Assembly: GCA_039888615.1 (NCBI GenBank)
Contig: JBDQQS010000006.1
Length of the DNA stretch: 64,000 nt
Strand: one strand, 5' to 3'
DNA from: Flavimaribacter sp039888615
Lineage (GTDB): Bacteria > Pseudomonadota > Alphaproteobacteria > Rhizobiales > Rhizobiaceae
A model generated the notes under the pieces. The model saw nothing but the letters and a program-made list of their open reading frames with translations, made no database searches and was not told the DNA's origin. The position numbers and the translations under genes are program-made. Within the stretch, counting starts at the first letter, position 1. Each line of letters starts with the position of its first letter. This document shows positions 36,380 to 44,602 of the stretch, in pieces.

Positions 36380-37723
36380 CTATGATCTGCCAATACTGTT
36401 GGACTTCTCCAGATCCGTGAAGCTGCGCTCAAGCGCATCGAGCACAGGCTCGACGTCGTCCATCGACAGGCAAAGCGGAGGGACCATTCTCAGGACGTTC
36501 TTGAAGTTGCCTGACTTCGACAGGACCAGACCATGGGCGCGGGAGCGCTCGAACACGAATGCGGTTTCGGCGCTGGCCGGAGCCTTGGTTTCCCTATCGC
36601 TGACAAGTTCGATCGCCTGCATGAAGCCGCGACCGCGCACGTCGCCGATAACGTCATGACGCTGCTGAAGCGCTTTCAGCCCTTCGCCAAGTATGGCGCC
36701 GACCTTTTTGGCGTTTGCGACCAGATCTTCGTCCTCGATGATTTTCAGCACCTCGCGGCCGACAGCGCAGGCCACCGGATTTGCCCCGTAGGTGTGGAAC
36801 AGGAACTTGTCGGCCATGGTTTCCGCCACCTCGCGTTTGGCGACCACTGCGCCGAGCGGGATGCCGTTGCCGATGCCCTTGGCAAGGACCATGATGTCCG
36901 GAACAACGCCCTGGGATTCAAAACACCACAGCGATTCACCGGTCTTGCCGAAGCCGGACTGGACCTCGTCGAGAATACACAGGCCGCCGCGCGCCCTCGT
37001 TCTTTCGAACGCGCCTTTCAGATAACCCTCCGGCATCGGAATAATCCCGCCATATCCCTGGACGGGCTCGATGATCATGCCCGCCAGCTGGCCGCTGGTC
37101 GTGTAGTTGATCGTTCTGTCGAGATCATCGAGATAGGGCTGGACGCCCTCGCCAAAAATGCCCCGGTATTGATCGGGTTCGGCGGCGAAGGACACATTGG
37201 GAACCTGGCCGATATTGTGTCTGAAATTGCCGACGCCAGTGACCGATTGCGCGCCGTAAGTCGCGCCATGATAGGAATTGCGGAGGGCAATAATGTCGTG
37301 GTTGCCGGTCGCCGTGCGGGTCATCATCAGTGCGAGGTCGATCGCCTCCGCGCCGGAATTCGTGAAATGCACGACCCAATCGTGGCTCGCCGGCATCGTT
37401 GCGGCCAGTTCCTCTGCGAAGTGCGCCGGCACCGGATGGTAGAACATGGTGGTGCAGTGCGTCAGCTGTTGGACCTGTGACGTCATGGCTGCGACCACCC
37501 TCGGATGGGCATGGCCGACACTGATGCACAGATTCATACCCAGCAAATCGATGAGCCGGTTGTCCTGTTCATCCCAGACGTATTGGCCTTGGCCGCGCTT
37601 GATGATCAGCGGTTTTTCGTAAGGCACGAAAGCTCTTTGCGTCGCCGCGAAGAAACGGTTGCGTTTATCGATGATCTCTTCGGTAGACCAGGTGACGTCC
37701 AGCCCCGACGCATCTTCCTTCAT
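36380..37723 (-). CDS. Class III aminotransferase
   Basis: PLP-dependent aminotransferase of 447 residues in the 4-aminobutyrate/omega-transaminase group. CILDEVQSGFGKTG precedes the PLP lysine Lys282 in VLAKGIGNGIPLG. It is divergent from a PLP decarboxylase-like gene over a 110-bp region with a palindrome and promoter. By position it belongs to the TRAP-linked HyuAB module, mirroring the aminotransferase behind the other HyuAB pair at 15518. Confidence 0.9.
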   Translation of the reverse strand: MKEDASGLDVTWSTEEIIDKRNRFFAATQRAFVPYEKPLIIKRGQGQYVWDEQDNRLIDLLGMNLCISVGHAHPRVVAAMTSQVQQLTHCTTMFYHPVPAHFAEELAATMPASHDWVVHFTNSGAEAIDLALMMTRTATGNHDIIALRNSYHGATYGAQSVTGVGNFRHNIGQVPNVSFAAEPDQYRGIFGEGVQPYLDDLDRTINYTTSGQLAGMIIEPVQGYGGIIPMPEGYLKGAFERTRARGGLCILDEVQSGFGKTGESLWCFESQGVVPDIMVLAKGIGNGIPLGAVVAKREVAETMADKFLFHTYGANPVACAVGREVLKIIEDEDLVANAKKVGAILGEGLKALQQRHDVIGDVRGRGFMQAIELVSDRETKAPASAETAFVFERSRAHGLVLSKSGNFKNVLRMVPPLCLSMDDVEPVLDALERSFTDLEKSNSIGRS

Positions 37724-37744
37724 GCTGCAGCTCCTTTAATAAAA

Positions 37745-37759
37745 TTCGCTTAAAGCGAA
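37745..37759. promoter_or_regulatory. Palindrome in the divergent promoter region (copy 1)
   Basis: TTCGCT-TAA-AGCGAA lies between the aminotransferase and decarboxylase-like genes. Its pattern TTCGC-N5-GCGAA recurs at 39086-39100 upstream of the DctP gene, suggesting one regulator for both. Confidence 0.45.
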
Positions 37760-37772
37760 CGAAATTTCTTTA

Positions 37773-37801
37773 TTGACGAACAGTATGTGTTTATGCACTA
37801 T
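37773..37801 (+). promoter_or_regulatory. Candidate promoter of the decarboxylase-TRAP-HyuAB operon
   Basis: TTGACG (37773-37778) and CACTAT (37796-37801) are 17 bases apart, 33 bp before the ATG at 37834. The palindrome at 37745-37759 sits just upstream. Confidence 0.45.
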
Positions 37802-37833
37802 TTTTTTCAAGCAGCTATTCGAGGTCAATATCC

Positions 37834-39081
37834 ATGCGCATTTCTTTCCCCGAACACGGACTTTCGAAGAGCGACGTGCTGGCCTCGATGCAGGCGCTGA
37901 AGTCCGGCGACATCGACTGGAAGCGCGGTCGCGCGCCGCTCTACGTCTTCGACGGCGGGGAAGACGTTTACGAAATGGGCAGAGCCGCTTTTTTCGAGTT
38001 CTTCAAGGAAAACGCCCTGGGCGGTCGTCGCGCCTTTCCGAGCGTCCTGCAGATGGAAGAGCAGGTCGTTGGCATGGCCATTGACCTGTTGCATGGCGAC
38101 GACGATGTGCGCGGTTTCATGACAACCGGCGGCACTGAAAGCATCATCCAGGCCGTTCAGTCCGCTCGGGACTACGAAAGGAGCAAGGGCAGGACGCCTA
38201 AGACACGCTTCAATATCGTGGCTGCGGCGACCGTTCATCCCGCCTTCAACAAGGCGGCGCGGCTGATGGATCTGGACGTGGTTCGAACGCCCGTTGACGC
38301 GAATCTGAGGGCGGATCCGGACGCGATCGCCAAGGCGATCGACGACGATACCATCATGCTCGTCGGTTCTGCCCCCTGTTTTCCCTATGGCGTCATCGAT
38401 CCGATCAAGGAGATCGGGCAGATCGCGCTGGACACCGGCGTATGGATGCACGTGGACGCCTGCGTCGGCGGTTATGTCGCGCCCTTTGCGGCCATGATCG
38501 GCCGGGATATTCCCGCCTTCGATTTTGCGGTTCCCGGCGTCTGTTCGATCTCCGCCGATCTCCACAAGTTCGGATTCTGCCCCAAACCGGCTTCGACCGT
38601 GTTTTACAGGGACGAAGTGCGCGCGCGACACCATGCGTTCGACTTCGACGACTGGCCGAATGGCAGGTTCTATACGAACACGATTTGCGGCACCCGGCCG
38701 GCCGGCGGCGTCGCCGCGGCCTGGGCTGTGTTCAACCATCTCGGGCTTGATGGCTACAAGCTCATCGCCACCGAGTTGATGGATTTCATCGACCTCTACA
38801 AGAAGCGGATTTGCGAAGTCGACGGACTGGAAATCCTCGGCAAGCCGCATCTTTCGATCGTGGCCTACAAGTCGGACGATTTCGACATCTATGCCGTCGC
38901 CGAAAAGCTGAAGAACAAGGGATGGCTCCCTGGCCTGGTGCGCGATCCCAAGGCGATCCACCAGATGATGTCGCTGGTCCATGCGAAGGTGTTCGATGAA
39001 TATATCGCGGATGTCGAAGACGCCGTGACAAGCGTCCGGTCCGATCCGGGCATGCAATCCGAACTAAAGGCGACCTACTAG
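37834..39081 (+). CDS. PLP-dependent decarboxylase/lyase (group II decarboxylase, sphingosine-phosphate-lyase-like)
   Basis: Cytoplasmic fold-type I PLP enzyme of 415 residues. GFMTTGGTESI is the cofactor phosphate region, MHVDACVGGYVAPF carries the cofactor Asp, and Lys245 in ISADLHKFGF is the PLP lysine. It matches the sphingosine-1-phosphate lyase/glutamate decarboxylase superfamily. A lipid role is unlikely in this setting: it heads a run with DctP, HyuAB and DctQM, so decarboxylation or C-C cleavage of an amino acid in the pathway is more likely (inference). Confidence 0.85.
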   Translation: MRISFPEHGLSKSDVLASMQALKSGDIDWKRGRAPLYVFDGGEDVYEMGRAAFFEFFKENALGGRRAFPSVLQMEEQVVGMAIDLLHGDDDVRGFMTTGGTESIIQAVQSARDYERSKGRTPKTRFNIVAAATVHPAFNKAARLMDLDVVRTPVDANLRADPDAIAKAIDDDTIMLVGSAPCFPYGVIDPIKEIGQIALDTGVWMHVDACVGGYVAPFAAMIGRDIPAFDFAVPGVCSISADLHKFGFCPKPASTVFYRDEVRARHHAFDFDDWPNGRFYTNTICGTRPAGGVAAAWAVFNHLGLDGYKLIATELMDFIDLYKKRICEVDGLEILGKPHLSIVAYKSDDFDIYAVAEKLKNKGWLPGLVRDPKAIHQMMSLVHAKVFDEYIADVEDAVTSVRSDPGMQSELKATY

Positions 39082-39085
39082 AAGA

Positions 39086-39100
39086 TTCGCGAGTCGCGAA
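39086..39100. promoter_or_regulatory. Palindrome upstream of DctP (copy 2 of TTCGC-N5-GCGAA)
   Basis: TTCGCG-AGT-CGCGAA, 4 bp after the decarboxylase-like stop and 46 bp before the DctP start. The same outer pattern and length occur at 37745-37759. It may instead be only an intercistronic hairpin. Confidence 0.4.
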
Positions 39101-39146
39101 AACGAGAGATGTGTAGCGCGTACAACGATCAACTTAGGAGAGACCC

Positions 39147-40136
39147 ATGAAGCATTTCACGAAGCTCCTCCCGGTCGCAACGGCCCTTGTGGCCCTTTCG
39201 ACATCGGCAGTCTTTGCTCAGGAGTATAAATTGAAGGTCGGGGTGAGTACGCCCGAAGGCTATTCTTACAATGTCGCGCTGGCCGAATTCAAAAAGCAGG
39301 TCGAGGAAGGGTCGAACGGCGACATCGAGGTAACGGTGTTTCCATCCTCCCAGATGGGCGGCGAAGCCGAGATGGCGCGCAACGTTCAGATCGGAACGCT
39401 TGAGGCGACTGTTGTTTCAACAAGCAACATCAGCCCGTTCCTGCCTTCGCTCCAGGTTCTGTCCGTGCCGTATCTGCTGAAATCCATCGAATGCGCGATG
39501 GCGGTGACGAGCGGCAACGTCGGGCAGGAAATGGCCAAGGAACTCCAGGAAAAGGCGGATATCCATGTGCTTGGATACTACACCTTCGGATACCGGCAGC
39601 TCTTCAACACAAAACGTCCGGTCAACAGCGTCAGCGACGTGGCAGGACTGAAAATCCGCATTCCCCCGGACAAGTACCTGGAACAGACATGGTCGGCAAT
39701 GGGCGCGTCGCCGATTCCCTTGCCCTTCTCTGAACTGTTTCCGGCGCTCCAGCAGGGAGTAGTTGACGGTGACGCCAACCCGATTTCCAGCATCAAGCAG
39801 TTCAAATGGTACGAAGTCGTGGACAATGTCGCCGTGACGAATGTCGCAGTCGGTATGGCGACCTTTGCGATGAACGGACGCTTTTTCAACAGCTTGCCGG
39901 AGGAGTACCAGAAGCTCGTCACGGACGCAGCGACGAATTCCGTAGGCGTCAACATTTCTGCGGACGCCGCCAATACGGAAGAAGCCGTCGTGTTTCTGAA
40001 GGAACAGGGCGTCGAATTTACCGAACCTGATCTCGCCGGATTCCGCGAGGCTGCGCAACCGGTTCTGGATTCAGCGTCGGAAGAGTTCGGTAAAGAACTG
40101 ATCGACCGGATTGTCGCCGCACAGGATGGTTGCTGA
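39147..40136 (+). CDS. TRAP transporter substrate-binding protein (DctP family)
   Basis: Periplasmic binding protein of 329 residues with a Sec signal peptide (cleavage after VFA, residue 24). VFPSSQMGGEAEM and VAGLKIRIPPDKYLEQTWSAMG are DctP motifs, the latter with the expected carboxylate-binding Arg. Its membrane partners are encoded 4 kb downstream, after hyuA and hyuB, so transporter and hydrolase genes are interleaved. TAGGAGAG precedes the start. Confidence 0.92.
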   Translation: MKHFTKLLPVATALVALSTSAVFAQEYKLKVGVSTPEGYSYNVALAEFKKQVEEGSNGDIEVTVFPSSQMGGEAEMARNVQIGTLEATVVSTSNISPFLPSLQVLSVPYLLKSIECAMAVTSGNVGQEMAKELQEKADIHVLGYYTFGYRQLFNTKRPVNSVSDVAGLKIRIPPDKYLEQTWSAMGASPIPLPFSELFPALQQGVVDGDANPISSIKQFKWYEVVDNVAVTNVAVGMATFAMNGRFFNSLPEEYQKLVTDAATNSVGVNISADAANTEEAVVFLKEQGVEFTEPDLAGFREAAQPVLDSASEEFGKELIDRIVAAQDGC

Positions 40137-40184
40137 CCGGAACGACCTGGCAGACCTGAAACAACATAATAAAAAACTGAAACT

Positions 40185-40205
40185 CGGGCGGCGTTGCGCC
40201 GCCCG
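40185..40205 (+). other. Intercistronic GC hairpin after TRAP binding-protein gene
   Basis: Perfect 9-bp stem CGGGCGGCG / CGCCGCCCG with loop TTG, 48 bp after the DctP stop. A short run of five T starts about 11 bases later, so partial termination is possible. Confidence 0.55.
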
Positions 40206-40247
40206 GCAGGACGCCCTTTTTACGTCAACGGGCCGGTGGAGACTTTT

Positions 40248-42341
40248 ATGGCAAACAGGCGCGAAGTCGGCGACTCGGCAGATGGTCTGAGAATTGGCGT
40301 CGATGTCGGCGGTACTTTTACCGACATGGTCGTAGCCAGCCCAAACGGCTCGATACACGTTTTCAAGGTTCCAAGCACGCCTTCCAAACCGGATGACGCG
40401 GTGCTGGCCGCGGTGGAAAAGGCGGCGAACGAGTTCGGAATGCGCCAAGACGACTTTCTCCGGTCTGTCTCGCACTTCATCCATGGCACGACGATCGCCA
40501 CCAACACGGCGCTGGAAGGAAAGGGCGCCCGTGTCGGTCTGATCGTGACGGACGGGTTTCGCGACTTTCTCGAAATCAGACGCGGCATACGGGATAACCC
40601 GTGGGACCACCATGCTCCGTTCGCGCCGGTTCTTGTTCCCCGATATCTCCGACGGCCCGTCAAGGGTCGTCTTGATGCGGAGGGGAAGGAATTGCAGCCT
40701 CTTTCAGTGGACGACATCGCTGAAGCTCTGCGGACCTTTCGGGAAGAGGACGTGGAATCCTTCGCGATCTGCCTGATGAACGCATTCCTCGACGGAAAGC
40801 ACGAACGCGAAGTCGCCGCGGAACTTGAAAGCAAATTTCCCGAAAACTACGTCACTTTATCCAGCGAAGCGGCGCCAATTCTTGGCGAATATGAACGCGG
40901 CTCGACCGCAGTCATGAACAGCTACGTCGGCCCGCGCACAATCAACTACTTGCGCGCGCTCGAAAAAAGGCTGGCTGAGGCGGGGCTGACTTCCCCCCTT
41001 CTTCTCGTACAGAACAACGGCGGCATCACGTCTGTCGAAGAGGTCGCGGACAGGGCCGTCAATCTCATGCTTTCCGGACCCGCCGCCGCAATCGGGTCCC
41101 TGAACCACTTTGCGGAATCCATCGGCAAGAATAGTCTTATATCGATGGAAATCGGTGGAACGAGTTGCGACGTCATGCTCATGAACGAGGGGCATGTCAA
41201 TTATACCGACAGACTGCAAATCGCCGGCTACGATATCGTCTCTCCTTCAGTCGAAGTCCATACCATCGGAGCGGGTGGTGGAACGATTGCGCGCGTCGAT
41301 GAAGCCGGATTGCTGCTGCTGGGTCCCGAGGGCGCCGGTGCCAGGCCCGGACCTGCCTGCTACGGATTTGGCGGCGAACAACCGACAGTTACCGACGCAC
41401 ACGTGGCGCTGGGACGTTTTGTATCCGGTCCCTATGCGGATGGAGCGATCACCATTGATGCGTCGCGGGCCCATGATGCAATTGACAAGCATGTCGCCAG
41501 ACGGCTCGGCGTGTCGGTTGAAGATGCGGCGATCGGCATTTTGCGACTGATGGACCAGCAACTGGTGCTCGCGGTTCAGAAGCTCAGCACCGAACGCGGC
41601 AATGATCCGAAATTGTTCGACCTGGTGGCAGGCGGCGGCGCCGGCCCCCTCCATGTCGTGAACGTTGCGCGCAATCTCGGATGCCAGAGAGTGTATGTGC
41701 CGCGGATATCCGGCGCCTTCTGTGCGCTCGGCATGCTGGGGTCCAATTGCCGACACGATAATATGAGGTTCTTCCGCGGCATATTGGGAGAGATTTCGCC
41801 CGACGACCTGGTTGACGGCCTTCTGGATCTTAGAATGGAGGTGATCGACAAACTCCTGCGCGAGGGGTTCAAGGAGGACGACGCGATTGTCCAGTTCACC
41901 ATGGATCTTCGCTATGTCGGCCAGCAATGGGACATTCCTGTCCCGGTCGACCTGCCGATCGAATACGACCGCGTCCGTTCTACGTTCGAAACGATGCATG
42001 AGAAGCTGTTCGGCCATGTTCAGTCAAAAGGAGCGATAGAAGTCAGAGCCTTGAGATCCTCCGCCACCGGCCTGATGGAAAAACTTGTGCAGCCCCAGGG
42101 CGCGCAGACAGCGGCGCCTCCCGTTCCGGGAGAGACCCGACGCATCTGGGTCGCTCAGAAATCCGGTTGGATGGACGTCGCCTGCTACTCGGGCGCAACG
42201 CTGGTCTCAGGCCATGCTTTTGAAGGCCCCGCGCTTATCGAAGAAAAAACCACGACGCTGCTGGTCGGCGACGGCGATAATGTCACCGTCGACAATGCGG
42301 GAAATTACCTGATCATGATGGCGGACAATGACCATGCGTAG
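40248..42341 (+). CDS. Hydantoinase/oxoprolinase subunit A (HyuA family), second copy
   Basis: ATP-dependent hydrolase subunit of 697 residues. VDVGGTFTDMVV (residues about 17-28), MEIGGTSCDVML, GAGGGTIARVDEAG and ARPGPACYG are the conserved blocks. ATG 40248 follows GGTGGA by seven bases; the ATG at 40194 would lie in the preceding hairpin. It is a clear homologue of the protein at 11610 but diverged along its length. It would act with the HyuB protein encoded next on a solute brought in by the TRAP system (inference). Confidence 0.92.
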   Translation: MANRREVGDSADGLRIGVDVGGTFTDMVVASPNGSIHVFKVPSTPSKPDDAVLAAVEKAANEFGMRQDDFLRSVSHFIHGTTIATNTALEGKGARVGLIVTDGFRDFLEIRRGIRDNPWDHHAPFAPVLVPRYLRRPVKGRLDAEGKELQPLSVDDIAEALRTFREEDVESFAICLMNAFLDGKHEREVAAELESKFPENYVTLSSEAAPILGEYERGSTAVMNSYVGPRTINYLRALEKRLAEAGLTSPLLLVQNNGGITSVEEVADRAVNLMLSGPAAAIGSLNHFAESIGKNSLISMEIGGTSCDVMLMNEGHVNYTDRLQIAGYDIVSPSVEVHTIGAGGGTIARVDEAGLLLLGPEGAGARPGPACYGFGGEQPTVTDAHVALGRFVSGPYADGAITIDASRAHDAIDKHVARRLGVSVEDAAIGILRLMDQQLVLAVQKLSTERGNDPKLFDLVAGGGAGPLHVVNVARNLGCQRVYVPRISGAFCALGMLGSNCRHDNMRFFRGILGEISPDDLVDGLLDLRMEVIDKLLREGFKEDDAIVQFTMDLRYVGQQWDIPVPVDLPIEYDRVRSTFETMHEKLFGHVQSKGAIEVRALRSSATGLMEKLVQPQGAQTAAPPVPGETRRIWVAQKSGWMDVACYSGATLVSGHAFEGPALIEEKTTTLLVGDGDNVTVDNAGNYLIMMADNDHA

Positions 42342-44070
42342 CCAAATCGATCCCATATCGCTTGCGATCATCCAGAACCGGCTCGATTTCATCGCCAGGC
42401 AAATGGGATGGGTGATGATCCGGACGTCACGCAGTCCGATCTTCAACCAGTCGCACGATTTTTCCTGTTTTATAGCGGATGCGGAAGGGCATCTGATCTC
42501 CCAGGCCGACGGTATCCCGATCCACACCGGTGGCGGGGGCTTCGCCGTCGAGGCGATCCTCGACTATTTTGGCGACGATATTTACAAGGGCGACGTGTTT
42601 CTCCTCAACGATCCATATGTGGCCGGAGGAAATCATCTTCCCGACTGGGTCGTCGCGTGGCCTGTCTTCGAGGGCGATACGCTGATCGCCTTTACCTGCA
42701 ACCGCGCGCACCAATCCGACATTGGCGGCGGGGCGGCCGGAACATACAATCCCGAAGCGACTGAAATTTTCCATGAGGGCATCCGGATTCCGCCGGTCAA
42801 GCTTGTGCGTGACGGCGAGATGGATGACGACCTGTTCCGGTTGCTGATGCTCAACACCCGCACGCCGCATCTGCTTGAAGGGGACCTGCTGGCGATGATC
42901 GGCTCCGCCCGTATCGGCGCCGAGGAACTGCTCAAACTGTCTGCCTCCCAGGAAGGAGGATTGCGCGGCGCGTTTGAAGGCGTGATGGATCACGCCGAGC
43001 GGAAGATGAAGCACCTGCTGCAGAACCTCGAGGACGGCGAGTATTCCTATGAGGAAAGTTTTGACAATGACTGTTTCGAAACGCGGAAAATTCGTATTCG
43101 CGTCACGCTGATAAAGAGCAAGGACAGGCTGACCGTAGATTTCGCCGGAACAGATCCGCAGATCCGAGGCTTCAAGAATTCCTCTTTGGCCAATACCTAC
43201 TCCGCCGTTTATGCCGGAATTGTATCGTTCTTCGGAAAGGAACTGCCTCGAAACTCCGGAACGTTCCGCGCGATCGAGATTTCCGCGCCAAAAGGCAGCC
43301 TGGTCAATCCCAATCCGCCAGCGCCGGTGACCATGTGCACCGTGTTCCCGGCGCACGAGATCATGCACTGTATCTGGTTCGCCCTGACGGAGGCTTCGCC
43401 CGAAAGAGCGCTTGCCGGATGGGGGAAGAACTCCTTCCCGGTGACTTCTGGTCGCGACCGGGAAAACCGCACCTGGGTGATGTATAACTGGTCGGCCTGT
43501 TCCGGCGCAGGCGCGACGCGGACGCGAGACGGTTTTGAACAAATCGGTCCGATCGTAACGCTTGGCGGGCTCACGATTCCCAATGCGGAAACCTTTGAGC
43601 AAATTTATCCGGTGCGCATAAACAAGCAGGAATTGCGATGTGACGGCGGCGGCTCGGGCGAACACCGGGGCGGCTCGGGTGTCGATTACGACGTGGAGTT
43701 TCTGACTGACGTGGAAATGTCATTTCGTTCGGAAGGCGCCAATCGGCCCACCGGCGTTGGTGTTTGCGGCGGCGGCGATGGCAAGATGGCGACGATGGAT
43801 TTGCGAAATGCGAAAGGCGAGGCGATGGCCGTTCCGGATTACGGCAATGTGTCGCTTGGGCCCAACCGGATGCGGATATCTTCTCCCGGCGGCGGCGGGG
43901 TTGGAAATCCTGCAATGCGGGACGCGGAACTCGTTCTGCGTGACGTACGGGACGGGCTTGTTTCCATCGAGGCGGCCAGGGAAGACTATCGCGTGGTGGT
44001 CAACAGCGCCTCCAAACAAATAGACTGGTCGTCGACCCGGTCTCTGCGCAACAATGCGGGCAGTAGCTAG
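42328..44070 (+). CDS. Hydantoinase/oxoprolinase subunit B (HyuB family), second copy
   Basis: Subunit B of 580 residues. SPIFNQSHDFSCFIAD, GDVFLLNDPYVAGGNHLPD and the C-terminal ISSPGGGGVGNP are family features. The start overlaps the hyuA end by 14 bases, so subunits are coupled; ATG 42334 is an alternative start. The TRAP small-subunit gene follows 18 bp later, which ties hydrolase and importer to one transcript. Confidence 0.92.
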   Translation: MTMRSQIDPISLAIIQNRLDFIARQMGWVMIRTSRSPIFNQSHDFSCFIADAEGHLISQADGIPIHTGGGGFAVEAILDYFGDDIYKGDVFLLNDPYVAGGNHLPDWVVAWPVFEGDTLIAFTCNRAHQSDIGGGAAGTYNPEATEIFHEGIRIPPVKLVRDGEMDDDLFRLLMLNTRTPHLLEGDLLAMIGSARIGAEELLKLSASQEGGLRGAFEGVMDHAERKMKHLLQNLEDGEYSYEESFDNDCFETRKIRIRVTLIKSKDRLTVDFAGTDPQIRGFKNSSLANTYSAVYAGIVSFFGKELPRNSGTFRAIEISAPKGSLVNPNPPAPVTMCTVFPAHEIMHCIWFALTEASPERALAGWGKNSFPVTSGRDRENRTWVMYNWSACSGAGATRTRDGFEQIGPIVTLGGLTIPNAETFEQIYPVRINKQELRCDGGGSGEHRGGSGVDYDVEFLTDVEMSFRSEGANRPTGVGVCGGGDGKMATMDLRNAKGEAMAVPDYGNVSLGPNRMRISSPGGGGVGNPAMRDAELVLRDVRDGLVSIEAAREDYRVVVNSASKQIDWSSTRSLRNNAGSS

Positions 44071-44088
44071 GGGCAACGGGGAACCGCG

Positions 44089-44589
44089 ATGGCAGAAACA
44101 GAAAGCGCCGGCAGGGTGGGATTGAAGAGCCTATTGCAGCATCTGGACAGGTCTGAAGAGTATCTTGCGTGCGCGATGCTGTTTATTCTGTACTTGATGC
44201 TGACGTTCACAATCGTCATGCGCTTTGGCTTCAGCATCGGCTATAGCTGGATCGAAGAACTCTCCCGCGTCGTTTTCGTATGGGTCGTCATGCTGGGCGC
44301 CGCGGCCGCCATGCGGCGGGGAACCCATATTCGTCTCACATTCGGAATTGAAATGTTCAAGGGTCGCGCGAGAACCGTCGCGCGTCTGACCGGAGAAGTT
44401 TTGCTGCTGGCGTTTTGTCTTGCGACCGCCTGGTACGGACTTCAATTGATCCTTTCCACACTGCGGGTCAGCTACACGTTGCCGTCCAGCGGAATGTCGA
44501 TGTTCTGGGCCTATCTGAGCGTACCGGTCAGTTTCGGTTTGCAGGGCTTGCGAATTGTCATGCGTGAACTCGGGTACAAAGCGAGCTGA
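44089..44589 (+). CDS. TRAP transporter small permease (DctQ family)
   Basis: Small membrane subunit of 166 residues with four hydrophobic segments. GYSWIEELSRVVFVWVVMLG and RRGTHIRL match the family. Located between hyuB and the DctM gene; it completes the importer of the DctP protein at 39147. Confidence 0.92.
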   Translation: MAETESAGRVGLKSLLQHLDRSEEYLACAMLFILYLMLTFTIVMRFGFSIGYSWIEELSRVVFVWVVMLGAAAAMRRGTHIRLTFGIEMFKGRARTVARLTGEVLLLAFCLATAWYGLQLILSTLRVSYTLPSSGMSMFWAYLSVPVSFGLQGLRIVMRELGYKAS

Positions 44590-44602
44590 AGGAACAGCCA
44601 CC

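Noticed and set aside
37825..39057. Long open frame (410 codons) antisense to the PLP decarboxylase-like gene
   Set aside because: It mirrors a well-conserved coding gene, has no family motifs, and is a by-product of high GC third positions.
42427..43665. Long open frame (412 codons) antisense to the second HyuB gene
   Set aside because: The sense strand carries intact HyuB motifs throughout; no start signal or motif supports the antisense frame.
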